The notes below the pieces were generated by a model that was given only the letters and a program-made list of their open reading frames with translations, had not been told where the DNA came from and did no database searches. Below are positions 19,485 to 29,315 of a stretch of DNA of 64,000 nucleotides, in pieces (within the stretch, counting starts at the first letter, position 1; each line of letters opens with the position of its first letter). Both the position numbers and the translations under genes were made by a program. This DNA is from Ponticoccus litoralis (GTDB lineage: Bacteria; Pseudomonadota; Alphaproteobacteria; Rhodobacterales; Rhodobacteraceae): positions 2,914,001 to 2,978,000 of the forward strand of contig NZ_JBDNCH010000002.1 in assembly GCF_039769985.1 (NCBI RefSeq), read 5' to 3'.

Positions 19485-20261
19485 ATGCACCGCCCAATCG
19501 TCGGCATCATCGGCAACCAGCATCTGATCAATGACCAGTACCCGGCCCACGCGGGCGGGGCCATGAACTCCGAGGCGGTGGCCGTGGTGGCGGACTGCAT
19601 GCCGCTGCTTATCCCCGCCGACCCGCGCTTTGTCTCGATCCCCGAACTGCTGGAGGCCTGCGACGGCTTCCTGCTGACCGGCGGTCGGGCCAACGTCCAC
19701 CCCGAGGAATACGGCGAGGCCTCGACCGAGGCACATGGCAGCTACGACCGCGCCCGCGATGCCATCGTGCTGCCGCTGGTGCGCGCCTGTGTCGAGCGTG
19801 GCCAGCCGGTCTTCGGCATCTGCCGCGGCTTCCAGGAGGTCAACGTGGCCATGGGCGGGACGCTCTACCCGGAAATCCGCGACCTGCCGGGCCGGATGAA
19901 CCACCGCATGCCGCCCGATGGCACGCTGGAAGAGAAATTCGCCCTGCGCCACAAGGTGACGCTGACCGAGGGCGGGGTCTTTCACCGGCTCTGGGGCGCG
20001 ACAGAGGTCATGACCAACACGCTGCACGGGCAGGGCATCAAGCAGCCCGGCAAGCGCGTGGTGATCGAGGGCCAGGCACCGGACGGCACCCCCGAGGCGA
20101 TCCACGTCGAGGGCGCCAAGGGCTTTACCCTTTCGGTGCAATGGCATCCCGAATGGGACGCCGCCAACGACCCGGTGTCCCGTCCGCTGTTCCAGGCCTT
20201 CGGCGCGGCGGTCCGCGACTGGGCCGCCATGGGCACGGAACGGACGCGCCAGAGCGCCTGA
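19485..20261 (+). CDS. Gamma-glutamyl-gamma-aminobutyrate hydrolase family protein (peptidase C26)
   Basis: A 258-residue class I glutamine amidotransferase-like hydrolase of the PuuD type. The nucleophile Cys113 lies in VFGICRGFQEVN, and the catalytic His221 and Glu223 are in QWHPEWDAANDP. LLTGGRANVHPEEYGE is also typical. Members hydrolyse gamma-glutamyl-GABA or similar compounds in polyamine breakdown. No other puu gene is nearby, so the substrate is an inference. It is followed after 1 bp by a DCC-family gene. Confidence 0.88.
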   Translation: MHRPIVGIIGNQHLINDQYPAHAGGAMNSEAVAVVADCMPLLIPADPRFVSIPELLEACDGFLLTGGRANVHPEEYGEASTEAHGSYDRARDAIVLPLVRACVERGQPVFGICRGFQEVNVAMGGTLYPEIRDLPGRMNHRMPPDGTLEEKFALRHKVTLTEGGVFHRLWGATEVMTNTLHGQGIKQPGKRVVIEGQAPDGTPEAIHVEGAKGFTLSVQWHPEWDAANDPVSRPLFQAFGAAVRDWAAMGTERTRQSA

Positions 20262-20262
20262 C

Positions 20263-20721
20263 ATGGGCGCGGCCTTCCCGCGCTATTCACATCGCGCCGA
20301 TGCCTCGGTGCCCGCTTTCGACGACAGCGGTCATGTGGTGGTGGTCGACGGCACATGCGGTGTCTGTTCTCGCGGGGCGCGGATGCTGGCGCGGCGCGAT
20401 ACCCGGCAGGAGTTCCGCATCGCCACGGCGGGCACCGGTCTGGGCCGGGCGCTGTTGCTGCACTACGGGCTGGACCCCGACGCCCCCGACAGCTGGCTGT
20501 ACCTGCGCGAGGGTGAGGCGCTATTTTCGCTGGATGCCGTGATCGCTGTGGCCACAAGGCTGGGTGGGGCCGGGCGTCTCGCCGCCGCCTTGTGGCTGCT
20601 GCCGAAGGGTCTGCGCGACTGGACCTATCGCCGGATCGCCCGCAACCGTTACCGGATCATGGGCCGCACCGATCTTTGCGCGCTGCCGGACCCCGCGCTG
20701 CGGAAGCGCCTGATCGGCTGA
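20263..20721 (+). CDS. DCC-family thiol-disulfide oxidoreductase-like protein (DUF393)
   Basis: 152 residues with the defining Asp-x-x-Cys-x-x-Cys motif (VVVDGTCGVC, about residues 26-35) at the N-terminus and the LSLDAVIAVATRLGG-like C-terminal half of DUF393 proteins. It starts 1 bp after the amidotransferase stop, so the two genes are probably one transcript. A redox role is suggested by the cysteine pair but not proven for the family. Confidence 0.85.
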   Translation: MGAAFPRYSHRADASVPAFDDSGHVVVVDGTCGVCSRGARMLARRDTRQEFRIATAGTGLGRALLLHYGLDPDAPDSWLYLREGEALFSLDAVIAVATRLGGAGRLAAALWLLPKGLRDWTYRRIARNRYRIMGRTDLCALPDPALRKRLIG

Positions 20722-20869
20722 GGCGCCCTTGCGAGGGGGCGTGACGCCTCCGGCACAGTCGCCTTGCGGTGGGAAAGGCGTCGTGGACCGGGCGCCGTGG
20801 GGCAGGGGCCTTTCAGCCGCGCCCCTTGTCCCGTTGCCGCAGGCCCCCTGCGGGAGCGGTCCGGTGGTC

Positions 20870-23643
20870 CTAGGCCACGCGGCGCAGGGCCATCGGCCCC
20901 TGTCCCGTCAGGGCCTGCACCTCGTGCCGTTTCAGGCAAAGCCGCGCGGTGCCGCCATAGGCAGAGACATCGCCGCGCAGATGCGGCATCGCCGCGAAAA
21001 GGCTGTCGCGGGCGGGCGGGGTCAGCGCGGCCAGCCCTTCGTCGCCGACGAAGAAGCTCTCGCTGGCGAGGCCTTCGGCGTAGATCACCTGATGCCGGTC
21101 CAGCGCGAGGTGGATATAGGTCACCTCTCCCCCTCGACGCGGGACACACCCGGCCTGCCCAGCATGTGGCGGGCCGAGGCAAAGACCTCGTCGGCGCCGA
21201 ACATCAACTGGGCATCGTAACCTTCCAGAAGCATCCGGTGCTGTGGCGAGACCAGCAGGGGGCGGGTGCCGCCCAGCACCTGCGGCGCGATGCGGATGGG
21301 GGCTGCGCGCCCTGCCGCCAGCGCCCGCCGGGCGCCGATCCAGCGCAGCGGTTGCAGGCCCTCGTCGCGGGTCACCAGACGGTCGCCCGCGCGCAGGGAC
21401 TCGACCGGGCGATAGCCGGTTTCGGTCAGGATCTGCGTCCCGGGCGTGAAACAGATCACGTTGTCGATGTTCGAGAAGGTGACAAGCGAGCCGTCCAGCA
21501 GCTGCACCGTCCCGGACTGCTCTCCGCCGACGTTCGAGGTGATCGTGAGCGTCGCGCGATCCGCCAGCCCGTTCAGGTTCAGCGTGTCGCCGCCGGTCTG
21601 GCCGCCGGTCAGGCCGTCGATGAAGATGCCGCCGGCGCCGGTCTCTCCGGTATCGACGAGGGTGATGGTGTCGTCGCCGTCGCCGCCGGTGATCGTGTCG
21701 CCGTAGGAGGCGAATATCGCGTCGTCGCCCGCGCCGCCGTCGAGCCTGTCGGCCCCCGATCCGCCTGCCAGCCAGTCGTTGCCATCGCCGCCAGACAGCG
21801 TGTCGGCGCCGTCGCCGCCTTCCAGCCTGTCCGCCCCGTCGCCGCCGGTCAGGACATCGTCGCCGGTCCCGCCCTGCAGGATGTCGTCGCCGATGCCGCC
21901 GTCCAGCGTGTCATTGCCTGCGCCACCGATGAGGGAATCGTCGCCCTCTTCGCCATAGAGCGCGTCAGAGCCGCCGCGCCCGTCCAGCGTGTCGTCGCCA
22001 AGCCCGCCGTAGAAGACGTTGGTCCAGTCCGGCCCCTCATCGTCGTATCCGGCAAGGCTGTCGTCGAAGTCCGACCCGATGATGCCGTCGTTTCCGCCAA
22101 GGTTCACGTCGCCCTCGGCATGGCCGCCCGAGAAGGCGCCGCTGGCAAGGTCGATGGTCACACCGGCGTCGGACGAGGCATAGGACAGGAAGTCCATGCC
22201 GCCGCCGCCAGAGAGCCTGTCGGCGCCCGCGCCGCCCTCCAGCGTGTCGTTGCCCGCTCCGCCGATCAGGCTGTCGGCGCCGCTGCCGCCGGACAGGGAA
22301 TCCGCCCCGATGCCGCCGTCCAGCGTATCGTCACCCTCTTCGCCGAACAGCGTGTCCTCGCCCGCGCCGCCAAGGATCAGGTCGTCTCCGCCTACCGGGA
22401 CGGCCTCGAACTGCACATCGGTGACCCAGATGCCCTGCGTGCCGTTCAACGCGTTGCCATAGACGATCTCGATCTGCGACACCGGCCCGGCGATATTCAC
22501 CAGCACCGACCCCCCGGCCTGGTTCGTCGCCTCGGCCACGCTGTTGGCGGTGACCGTGTTGCCGGACACCGTGTCGCCGCCCGAAGGCGTCAGCACCACG
22601 GTCACCGGGTTGCCCTCCGCGTCGAAGGCATTGACCGTCACGACATCGCGGTGGTTGCCGCTGCCCCAGTCCACGTCGTTGATCCGGAAAGAGACGTTCT
22701 CGACCGCGTCCGCCACGCTCGACCCGGCGCTGGCGGCGAAATTCAGCGTCGTGCGCGAGGTCGCGCCGTCGCCATTGCCGAACAGGTAGAGCGAGGAGTT
22801 CGGGTTGTAGGTCTCGCCGCCCGCCCGGTACTGGGTGTCGTCCGTATCGACCTGGAAGGTCGGGTTGTTGTTGCCGGTGCTGGCGAAAGAGACCGAGACG
22901 TCGATCTCTCCGGTGTCCTGCGTGAAGCCGCCCGCCAGGTTGGTGCCGTTTCCGCCCTGCGCGGCCCAGTTCAGGTCCTGCGCGATGCGGCCCGGTGTGG
23001 CGCCGCCCAGGTCGCCATGGACCAGGTCGTTGCCGTCCCCGGCGTCGATGGTGTCGTTGCCCGCGCCGCCGTAGACGGTGTCGTTGCCGTCCCGCGCGGT
23101 GATGGAATCGTCCATCCCCCGGGCCGCGCCGTCGACCTGCTCGCCGTGGATATCCTGATAGGCGAAGTCGATCAGGTCGTCGCCCCCGGTGCCGTCGATA
23201 TCGCCATCGGTGAAATCGGCGTAGCGAAAGGCGATGTCGCCCGCCGAGGCATTGGGATTGCTGTCGTAGGCCAGCACGTCATAGCTGCGCCCGGGCACCA
23301 AGGGCTGTTCCGAAAGCGTGTACAGCCCGTCCGCCGCGCCGCCTTCGATGTCCAGCTGCGCGACCTGGAAGACCTCGCCGGTGACGCTGTCGCGCAGCGT
23401 CCAGACGCGCTCGGCGTCCATGTTCACCCCGGTCGAGGTGCCCGCGCCGGTGGTGGCGTTGCCGTAGGCGCTTTCGCCGCCGGCGCTGTCGTCGTCCAGC
23501 GTCTGGCCGCCGATACCGGCCTCAGTGTCGGTGATTGTTGCGGTGCCGCCGTAGGTGGCTGGACCCGTCCAGACAAAGGAACCACCCGTGGGGACGGTGC
23601 CCCACGGGTCAAAGTCGTAGAATTCGACAGTATATACGGGCAT
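20870..23643 (-). CDS. RTX calcium-binding repeat protein with C-terminal Hint domain (one apparent 1-nt deletion)
   Basis: About 924 residues after correction. The N-terminus (MPVYTVEFYDFDPWGT) has no signal peptide, as expected for type I secretion. Glycine/aspartate nonapeptides of the GGxGxDxLx type occur in two blocks (around 180-215 and 415-640) and should bind calcium outside the cell. The Hint domain starts at VICFTPGTQILTETGYRPV and includes LLVSPQHRMLL. As written it stops at 21121. One missing G near 21128-21134 would restore VEGEEVTYIHLALDRHQVI and run to 20870. Hint domains of this type may self-process. The partner secretion genes are not in the window. Confidence 0.85.
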
Positions 23644-23870
23644 TTGCCTCTGGTCCCGGTCCTGTCAGCCTTCAGCGCCTGTTGCGGTCTTCCGAAGGGT
23701 TTGCCCGCGTTGGGGCGATGCTCGACGGTCTTGTCCGTTCCGCTCTTGCTGGCGGTGTTTCCAATCTGACTACAATCGGACCGGGGCAGGATTGTGCGCG
23801 AAATGTGGCAATTTTCTGGCAGGGGCGCTTTTTGGAAACAATCCCGTCCAGGGCCGGGGTCCGCCGCCGC
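23644..23870. promoter_or_regulatory. Upstream region of the RTX-Hint gene, no gene seen
   Basis: With the adjacent repeat this makes about 315 bp without a gene. The stretch holds no conserved frame. Locally A+T-rich patches (GTATATACG near 23632-23640, and AATTTTCTGG near 23808-23819) suggest a promoter for the leftward RTX gene, but no consensus pair can be fixed. Confidence 0.4.
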
Positions 23871-23948
23871 TCTTCTTCGGTCTTCCAAATACCTTGGGGG
23901 TCCGGGGGCAAAGCCCCCAGCCGGTCGCCTGCCGACAGGCAGGCGAAA
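23871..23948 (-). repeat. Dispersed intergenic repeat, long form, after iorB
   Basis: Minus-strand order: an inverted repeat CGCCTGCCTGTCGGCAGGCG, then GGGGGCTTTGCCCCC hairpin, then GGACCCCCAAGGTATTTGGA and GACCGAAGAAGA. The same modules in the same order recur at 60229-60308. It lies immediately downstream of iorB, where the hairpins could act as a terminator. Confidence 0.75.
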
Positions 23949-23958
23949 TCTTCACGCC

Positions 23959-26198
23959 TCAGGCATAGAAGTCGAAGTGCTTGTTCAGAGGCAGTTCCCG
24001 CACCCGCTTGCCGGTCAGGTCGAAGAGCGCATTGGCCAGCGCCGGGGCGGCGGGGGCGTGCCGACCTCGCCGATGCCGTTCAGGCGCTCCTGGTTCTGCA
24101 GGACGCGGACCTCGGTACGGGGCATCTGCGACATCCGCAGCGTCCTGTAGTCGGGGAAGTTGCTCTGTTCCGCGCGCCCGCCCGCAAAGGTGATCTCTTC
24201 GCCGATGGCCGCCGAGAGCCCATAGGCCATGGCCCCGGTCAGCTGGGCCTCGATATTGCCGGGGTCCAGCGCCACGCCCGGATCGGCGGCGATCCAGGCC
24301 CCGGTCAGGCGGATCAGTCCGTCCTGGTCCTGCACCTCGATCACCATGGCCGTGGGCGTGCCGAAGCTGTAGACCATGGCCAGCCCGCGCCCGGTGCCCT
24401 CGGGCGTCTCGCCGGTCCAGCCCGACATCGCGCCGACCGCCTCCAGCACCTGCCAGGCGGGCAGCCATTCGTCGCGGGTCAACTCCATCCGCAATTCCAG
24501 CGGGTCCCGACCGGCGGCATGGGCCATCTCATCCATGAAGCTTTCGTGGAAGAAGCCGTTGAAGCTGGCCCCCACCGACCGCCAGAATCCAAGCCGCGGC
24601 GCGATATCCGCGCGCCAGCCGCGCACACGGTAGTTCTTCAGCCCGTAGGGCTGGTTGAACAGCGCATCGACGATGGACACGTCCGGCCCGCCCGGCGCGA
24701 AGCCGGTCCAGCGGTCCATGGCCTGTCCCATGATCGAGGGTGCGGCCACCTGCGCGTCGATCATCACGATCCCGCCGTCCTGCACCGCGCCCTTCATGCG
24801 CGCCTGCGCGGGCGGGCGGTAGAAGTCATGTGTCATATCCTCTTCGCGCGACCACGTCACGTTGACCGGCGTGCCGGGTACCGCCTTGGCCACCCGCGTT
24901 GCGAGGACGGCATAGTCCAGCTCTCCGCGCCGGCCAAAGCCGCCGCCCATGAGCGTGACGTTGACCTCGACATCCTCTTCCGCCACGCCCGCCTCTTCGG
25001 CGCAGCGCGCCTGCAGGAAGGTCGGTCCCTGATTGCCGCACCAGATCCGCAGCTTGTCGCCGTCGAACCATGCGGTGGCGTTCATCGGCTCCATGGTCGC
25101 ATGGGCAAGGAAGGGCACGCGGTAGGTTGCCTCGACCACCTCGGCCCCGTCCGGGATCAGCGTCACGATGCCGTCGTCGCGGTGAGTGCTGTCGGGCGCG
25201 TCGTTGTCGAAGGCGGCATCCAGAGCGGCGAACATCTCTTCCGTGGTCTCGGGGTAGTCGGACGCCTCCCACTCCACCGCGACCGCCTCGACGGCACGCT
25301 GCGCCAGCCATGTGTTGGTGGCGATGGCGGCCACGCCGTCCCCCATGTCGACGATCTTCTCGACGCCGGGCATGCGCTCTGCCTCGAAGGCGTCGAAGCG
25401 CGTCATGCCCGCCCGTGTCGGCGCCATGCGCACAGCGGCAAAAAGCATCCCCGGCAGCCGCGTGTCGATGCCGAATTGCGCGGTGCCCATGGTCTTGGCG
25501 GCGAGGTCGATGCGCGGCTGGGTCTTGCCCAGAAGGCGCCAGTCCGAGGCATCGCGCAGCTGCACGCTGGGCGGATCGACCTCCGCCGCCGCGGCGGCCA
25601 GTTCGGTATAGGGCAGGGTGGTCCCGTCGGCGGCGATCACCGCGCCGCGCTCTGTCCGCAGCGTCTCGATCTCCACGCCCAGCCGGTTCGCCGCGGCGGT
25701 CTTCAGCATCTCGCGCGTGGCGGCGCCGGTCACGCGCAGCCTCTCGTAGCCGTCCTTCATGGCGGTCGAGCCACCGGTGACCTGCATCTTCAGCACCTTG
25801 CCCATCTTGGCCACGACCTGACCAAGGTTGTGCTGGAAGGCCGAGGCGTCATAGCCCTTCGAGGGCACCGCCTCGGCCAGCATGGCGGTGTTGTAATAGG
25901 CAGCGGCGGGCGGGCCGTGGATCACCCTTACCTGATCGAGGTCGAGGTCCATTTCCTCGGCCAGCAGCGCGGCCCATGTGGTATGCGTGCCCTGACCCAT
26001 CTCGGCGCGCGGCGCGATCAGCGTCACACCCTCGCCGTCGATCAGCACGAAGGGGTTCAGCGTGGCCTCGCCGTCGCCCGGCTTCAGCGGGTTGGGCGCG
26101 GGCTTCATCACGTACCAGGCGCCGAAGGCCGCGCCCCCGGCGACGGCGGCGACCCCGATCAGAAAGGTCCGGCGGGCGATCTTGCCGATGCTGGCCAT
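23959..26198 (-). CDS. iorB: Isoquinoline 1-oxidoreductase-type molybdopterin subunit (one apparent 1-nt deletion)
   Basis: Large molybdopterin-binding subunit of a two-subunit xanthine oxidase-family dehydrogenase. The N-terminus carries a twin-arginine signal (ARRTFLIGVAAVAGG), placing it in the periplasm or on the membrane. Family motifs include PRAEMGQGTHTTWAALLAEE, MGGGFGRRGELDY and the C-terminal GIGEVGTPP active-site loop with its Glu. The frame breaks in a C run at 24052-24056. One missing C gives GTPPAAPALANALFDLTGKR and a 746-residue protein ending at 23959. It lies 3 bp after iorA. Substrates of such enzymes are N-heterocycles or aldehydes; the one here is unknown. Confidence 0.9.
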
Positions 26199-26201
26199 GG
26201 C

Positions 26202-26654
26202 TCAGGTCCCCTCTGACGCGGATTTGATGGCGGCGCGGATGCGCGGATAGGTCCCGCAGCGGCAGAGGTTGCCGGACATGGCGGCGTCGATCTCGTCGTC
26301 GCCGGGGTTCGGCACCTCGGCCAGCAGGGCGGCGGCCTGCATGATCTGGCCCGACTGGCAGTAGCCGCATTGCGGCACCTGATGCGCGATCCAGGCCTCT
26401 TGCAGCGGGTGCGGGGCCTCGGGCTGGCCCAGCCCCTCGATGGTTGTCACGGCGCCCCAGACCTCCGCCAGCGGCACCTGGCAGGACCGCACGGCCTCGC
26501 CGTCGATCTGCACGGTGCAGGCCCCGCAAGAGGCGACGCCGCAGCCGTATTTGGTGCCGGTCAGGTTCAGCGCGTCGCGCAGCACCCAAAGCAGGGGGAC
26601 GTCGCCGGGCAGGTCGACCTGATGGGTCTGCCCGTTCACGGTGAGGGTGGTCAT
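26202..26654 (-). CDS. iorA: (2Fe-2S)-binding subunit, isoquinoline 1-oxidoreductase alpha type
   Basis: 150 residues with the two 2Fe-2S clusters of xanthine oxidase-family small subunits. The plant-type ferredoxin cluster is in YGCGVASCGACTVQIDG plus the later RSC. The second cluster is in QCGYCQSGQIMQA and GNLCRCGTYPRI. It passes electrons from the molybdenum subunit IorB, encoded 3 bp downstream. No FAD subunit gene is present, as usual for this two-component type, in which electrons go to a cytochrome. Confidence 0.92.
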   Translation of the reverse strand: MTTLTVNGQTHQVDLPGDVPLLWVLRDALNLTGTKYGCGVASCGACTVQIDGEAVRSCQVPLAEVWGAVTTIEGLGQPEAPHPLQEAWIAHQVPQCGYCQSGQIMQAAALLAEVPNPGDDEIDAAMSGNLCRCGTYPRIRAAIKSASEGT

Positions 26655-26725
26655 GAGAGCCTCCGATAAGCGGTGAGTTCAGAATTGGGGCTCTGCCCGG
26701 CAGTGTCAATCGAGGCGGGGCAGCG

Positions 26726-27730
26726 TCACCCGGCCCTTGCCCAGCGGGCCGCGCGCCGGTCCATGACGCGACGCCAGAGCGGCGGCACCAGCGCGATACA
26801 GGCCATGACTGGCAGCGAATAGGGCAGGATCGGCATGGAGTCGCGGTCGATCTGAAGCCCCGGATAGGGGCGCGCGGGATGCGCGTGGTGGTCGGAATGG
26901 CGCGGCGCGTTCAGCATCAGCGCTGAAGACGCCCCCTGCGGTGCGTTCCAGCTGTGCTGCGGGCCGACCGGTTCGGGCCTGCCATTGGCGCTGTCTCGGC
27001 GCCTGAGGCCGTAGTGCTGCACGTAGTCCGACAGGAACAGCTGTGCCTGCGCATAGGCCGACAGGGCCAGCAGGGCCGCGATGCCGGCGAGACCTCCGAT
27101 CACGGCGGCGATGCCCAGCGACAGGACCGCTCCGCCCGCATACCACGCATAGGGATGCACCCCGCGCCCCTGCCGCAGACGGCTTTCGGCGCGGTAGCCC
27201 GCGCGCAGCGATCCGGCCCAGGCCCGCGCCGCAAAGGCATACCACGATTCGCCCAGCCGCGCCGAGTTCGGGTCGCGGTCGGTGGCGGCGTGGATGTGAT
27301 GCACCCGGACATGGGCCGAGGCATGGTGCCCGAACAGCACCGAGGCATAGACCGCGACGCCCAGCCTGCGCGGCCAGCGCCCGGCGCGGTGGATCAGCTC
27401 ATGTGCGTTGGAATTGCTGACCTGCCCAAGGAACAGCGACAGCGCGAGGAAGATCAGCAGCTTGTCCAGCCAAGGCGCGTCAGAGGACAGCACCGCGACC
27501 CCGCCGTAAAGCAGGGGAAAGTGCAGCAGCCCCAGCGTGATCGACAGCCCGCCGCCCGCCGGGAACTCTGCCCCCGGCACATCGGGCGCGGCCAGCGCGG
27601 CGATCTTGTCCAGCGCCCAGACGAGCACCGTGACACAGGCCAGCGCCATCGCCGGAAAGGGGGCGCCCACCACCATGGCCAGCGCCAGCAGCGCCACCAT
27701 GCCAAGGGTCGCAAGCGCGAAACGGATCAT
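26726..27730 (-). CDS. alkB: Alkane 1-monooxygenase (AlkB-type membrane di-iron hydroxylase)
   Basis: 334 residues, a polytopic membrane di-iron hydroxylase. The three His boxes are visible: HELIH, HVRVHH and NAPRHSDHHAHP, plus the AlkB signature LQIDRDSMPILPYSLPVM near the end. It oxidises the terminal carbon of medium-chain alkanes with rubredoxin as electron donor; no rubredoxin gene is in the window. It is somewhat short for the family (usually 350-400), mainly at the N-terminus. It lies upstream of iorAB on the same strand with a 71-bp gap. Confidence 0.88.
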   Translation of the reverse strand: MIRFALATLGMVALLALAMVVGAPFPAMALACVTVLVWALDKIAALAAPDVPGAEFPAGGGLSITLGLLHFPLLYGGVAVLSSDAPWLDKLLIFLALSLFLGQVSNSNAHELIHRAGRWPRRLGVAVYASVLFGHHASAHVRVHHIHAATDRDPNSARLGESWYAFAARAWAGSLRAGYRAESRLRQGRGVHPYAWYAGGAVLSLGIAAVIGGLAGIAALLALSAYAQAQLFLSDYVQHYGLRRRDSANGRPEPVGPQHSWNAPQGASSALMLNAPRHSDHHAHPARPYPGLQIDRDSMPILPYSLPVMACIALVPPLWRRVMDRRAARWARAG

Positions 27731-28325
27731 GACTTCCCCTACAATCTACCTTACCGGCCAGTCCTGCACCCGATATCACAACATTCCGTCACCGTTCGGG
27801 CAGAGTCACGCTATGTCACGGCCCGGGTTGGGGACAGGGCGTCCCTTTCCGCCAGAGCAGTGCGGGCGGAATCGGTATCCAGTGGAGGGTGCGCCTGGCG
27901 CCGGACGAAGGCAAGGGCGCGCTGCCTTGCGGGAAACGGCGGCCAGCGCAAGCCGGGAAGCTTCAGGCGCTGCTTTTACATCGGCTGAAAAGTCATTGTT
28001 ATTACTTGAGAAATGGCGGTCCGCGCATGGATCGTGGAGGCCGGGCCAGGCTGTCTCTGCCCGGGCGACGGATGCCCCCTCTCTCACGCGATCTTGCGGA
28101 GGGACAACAAGGCGCTGGAAGGCGCGGCTCTGGCGGGCGGGGGCTTCTTCGACCTGTGGTGCGGGGCGGGGGCCTTGATTTGCGGGCAGGTCAGGCGGCC
28201 CCGAACCCGATCCGCGCGGTTATGCGACACCGCCCCGGCGAAATGCGGGCAAGATCGCAAAACTGTAAGTGGACTGGCGCGTTTCCGAGAAGGTGGCGGC
28301 CTTCCTGTCCGATAAGGTCAAAATT
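27731..28325. other. Intergenic region of 595 bp, no gene seen
   Basis: Several open frames cross this stretch on both strands, but none resembles a protein family, has a good ribosome-binding site or keeps a codon-position GC pattern that I could see. A relatively A+T-rich segment lies near 27970-28015 (TTTTACATC ... GTTATTACTTG). It may contain the promoter of alkB and the 3' flank of the transglycosylase gene. Confidence 0.45.
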
Positions 28326-29213
28326 TCAGTGGTTCTTGTAGACGGCACAGATGCAGCCCTGCGCCTTCAGGCGGGTGCAGAGCCGCCAGGCAGCGTCCCG
28401 CGACTCGTGCCCGATGCGGGCCATGTAGTAGCCGCCCTTGGGGCTCGACCGGCTTTTCTGCCAGACAAGATCCGGGACCGCGTCGCCGACCAGCGCCTTG
28501 CAGGCCCGCGCCCGGCTCTTGAATTGCTGCATGGCCACCGCCTTGGTGGTCCCGAAGGCCATCTGGACGCCCCATTTCTTCAGCTTCGGCGTACCCGGTT
28601 GCTGTGCCGGATAGGCGGTCAGGCGTCGGTTGCGCGCCATCTGGTGGCAGGCCTCCCGAAAGGGCCGGTCGCCGTCCAGCCGGAAATCCGGCGCCTCGGG
28701 CGGTGCGTCGCGCCAGGTTTCGGCGGCCAGCCCGGTGATGATCCTGACGTAATCCACCGTCTCTTTCGCCAGCCCGCCGGTGCCCGCCACCAGCCCGTCG
28801 GCGCGTCTTTCGCCGCCGTTATAGGCCACCGCCGCCAGCCCGTGATTGCCGTAGCGCCGCCGCAGTTCACCGAGGTATTCCGCCGAATACTCAAGGGCTT
28901 CTGCCGGATTGTAGGGGTCCAGAAGGCCGCGCAGCCGGGCGGTCGAGGCGATGAACTGCGCGATCCCCATGGCATCGGCGTGGCTCAGGGCATTGGGGTC
29001 GAAGCGGCTTTCCTGCCAGATCAGCCGCGCGAAGAAGCCCGGATCCAGATCGTGGCTTTCGGCGAAGATCTCGATGGCCTGGCAGGTGTCAAAGACGAAA
29101 TGCGCGGGCCGGATGCACTGCACCTGGCCGAAGGCGCCGGCAGAACACATCGTGCCGGGCTCCGCGCGCAGGGCGGCAGGCCAAAGCAAGAGGAACAGGA
29201 CAAGGGCGCGCAT
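28326..29213 (-). CDS. Lytic transglycosylase domain-containing protein
   Basis: 295 residues with a signal peptide (MRALVLFLLLWPAALRA). The SLT domain carries the catalytic Glu in LIWQESRFDPNALSHADAMG, then AMGIAQFIASTA and AAVAYNGGERR. The C-terminal part, with KGGYYMARIGHESRDAAWRL and two late cysteines, resembles a SPOR-like module. It should cleave peptidoglycan glycan strands in the periplasm. It is intact and divergent from ftsY with a 102-bp gap. Confidence 0.88.
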   Translation of the reverse strand: MRALVLFLLLWPAALRAEPGTMCSAGAFGQVQCIRPAHFVFDTCQAIEIFAESHDLDPGFFARLIWQESRFDPNALSHADAMGIAQFIASTARLRGLLDPYNPAEALEYSAEYLGELRRRYGNHGLAAVAYNGGERRADGLVAGTGGLAKETVDYVRIITGLAAETWRDAPPEAPDFRLDGDRPFREACHQMARNRRLTAYPAQQPGTPKLKKWGVQMAFGTTKAVAMQQFKSRARACKALVGDAVPDLVWQKSRSSPKGGYYMARIGHESRDAAWRLCTRLKAQGCICAVYKNH

Positions 29214-29315
29214 GCTTCAGTGATCCGTCGCGCCACGCGCTGCGTCAACTCACACTTTTATTAAGTGGCCCTCCGTATTAGGTGGAGGGAGAGTATCAAT
29301 CGGGAAAGATCCGCC

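Noticed and set aside
21700..22380. Regularly spaced repeats that could suggest a CRISPR array
   Set aside because: The periodicity is 27 bp in frame and encodes RTX nonapeptides; repeat units are degenerate and there are no unique spacers.
20764..23769. A 1001-residue open frame on the plus strand opposite the RTX-Hint gene
   Set aside because: Valine/arginine periodicity mirrors the Gly/Asp codons of the RTX repeats on the other strand; no start signal or family match.
27806..28315. Several frames of 90-210 residues between alkB and the transglycosylase
   Set aside because: No family, poor start signals, and overlapping frames on both strands as expected from high GC.
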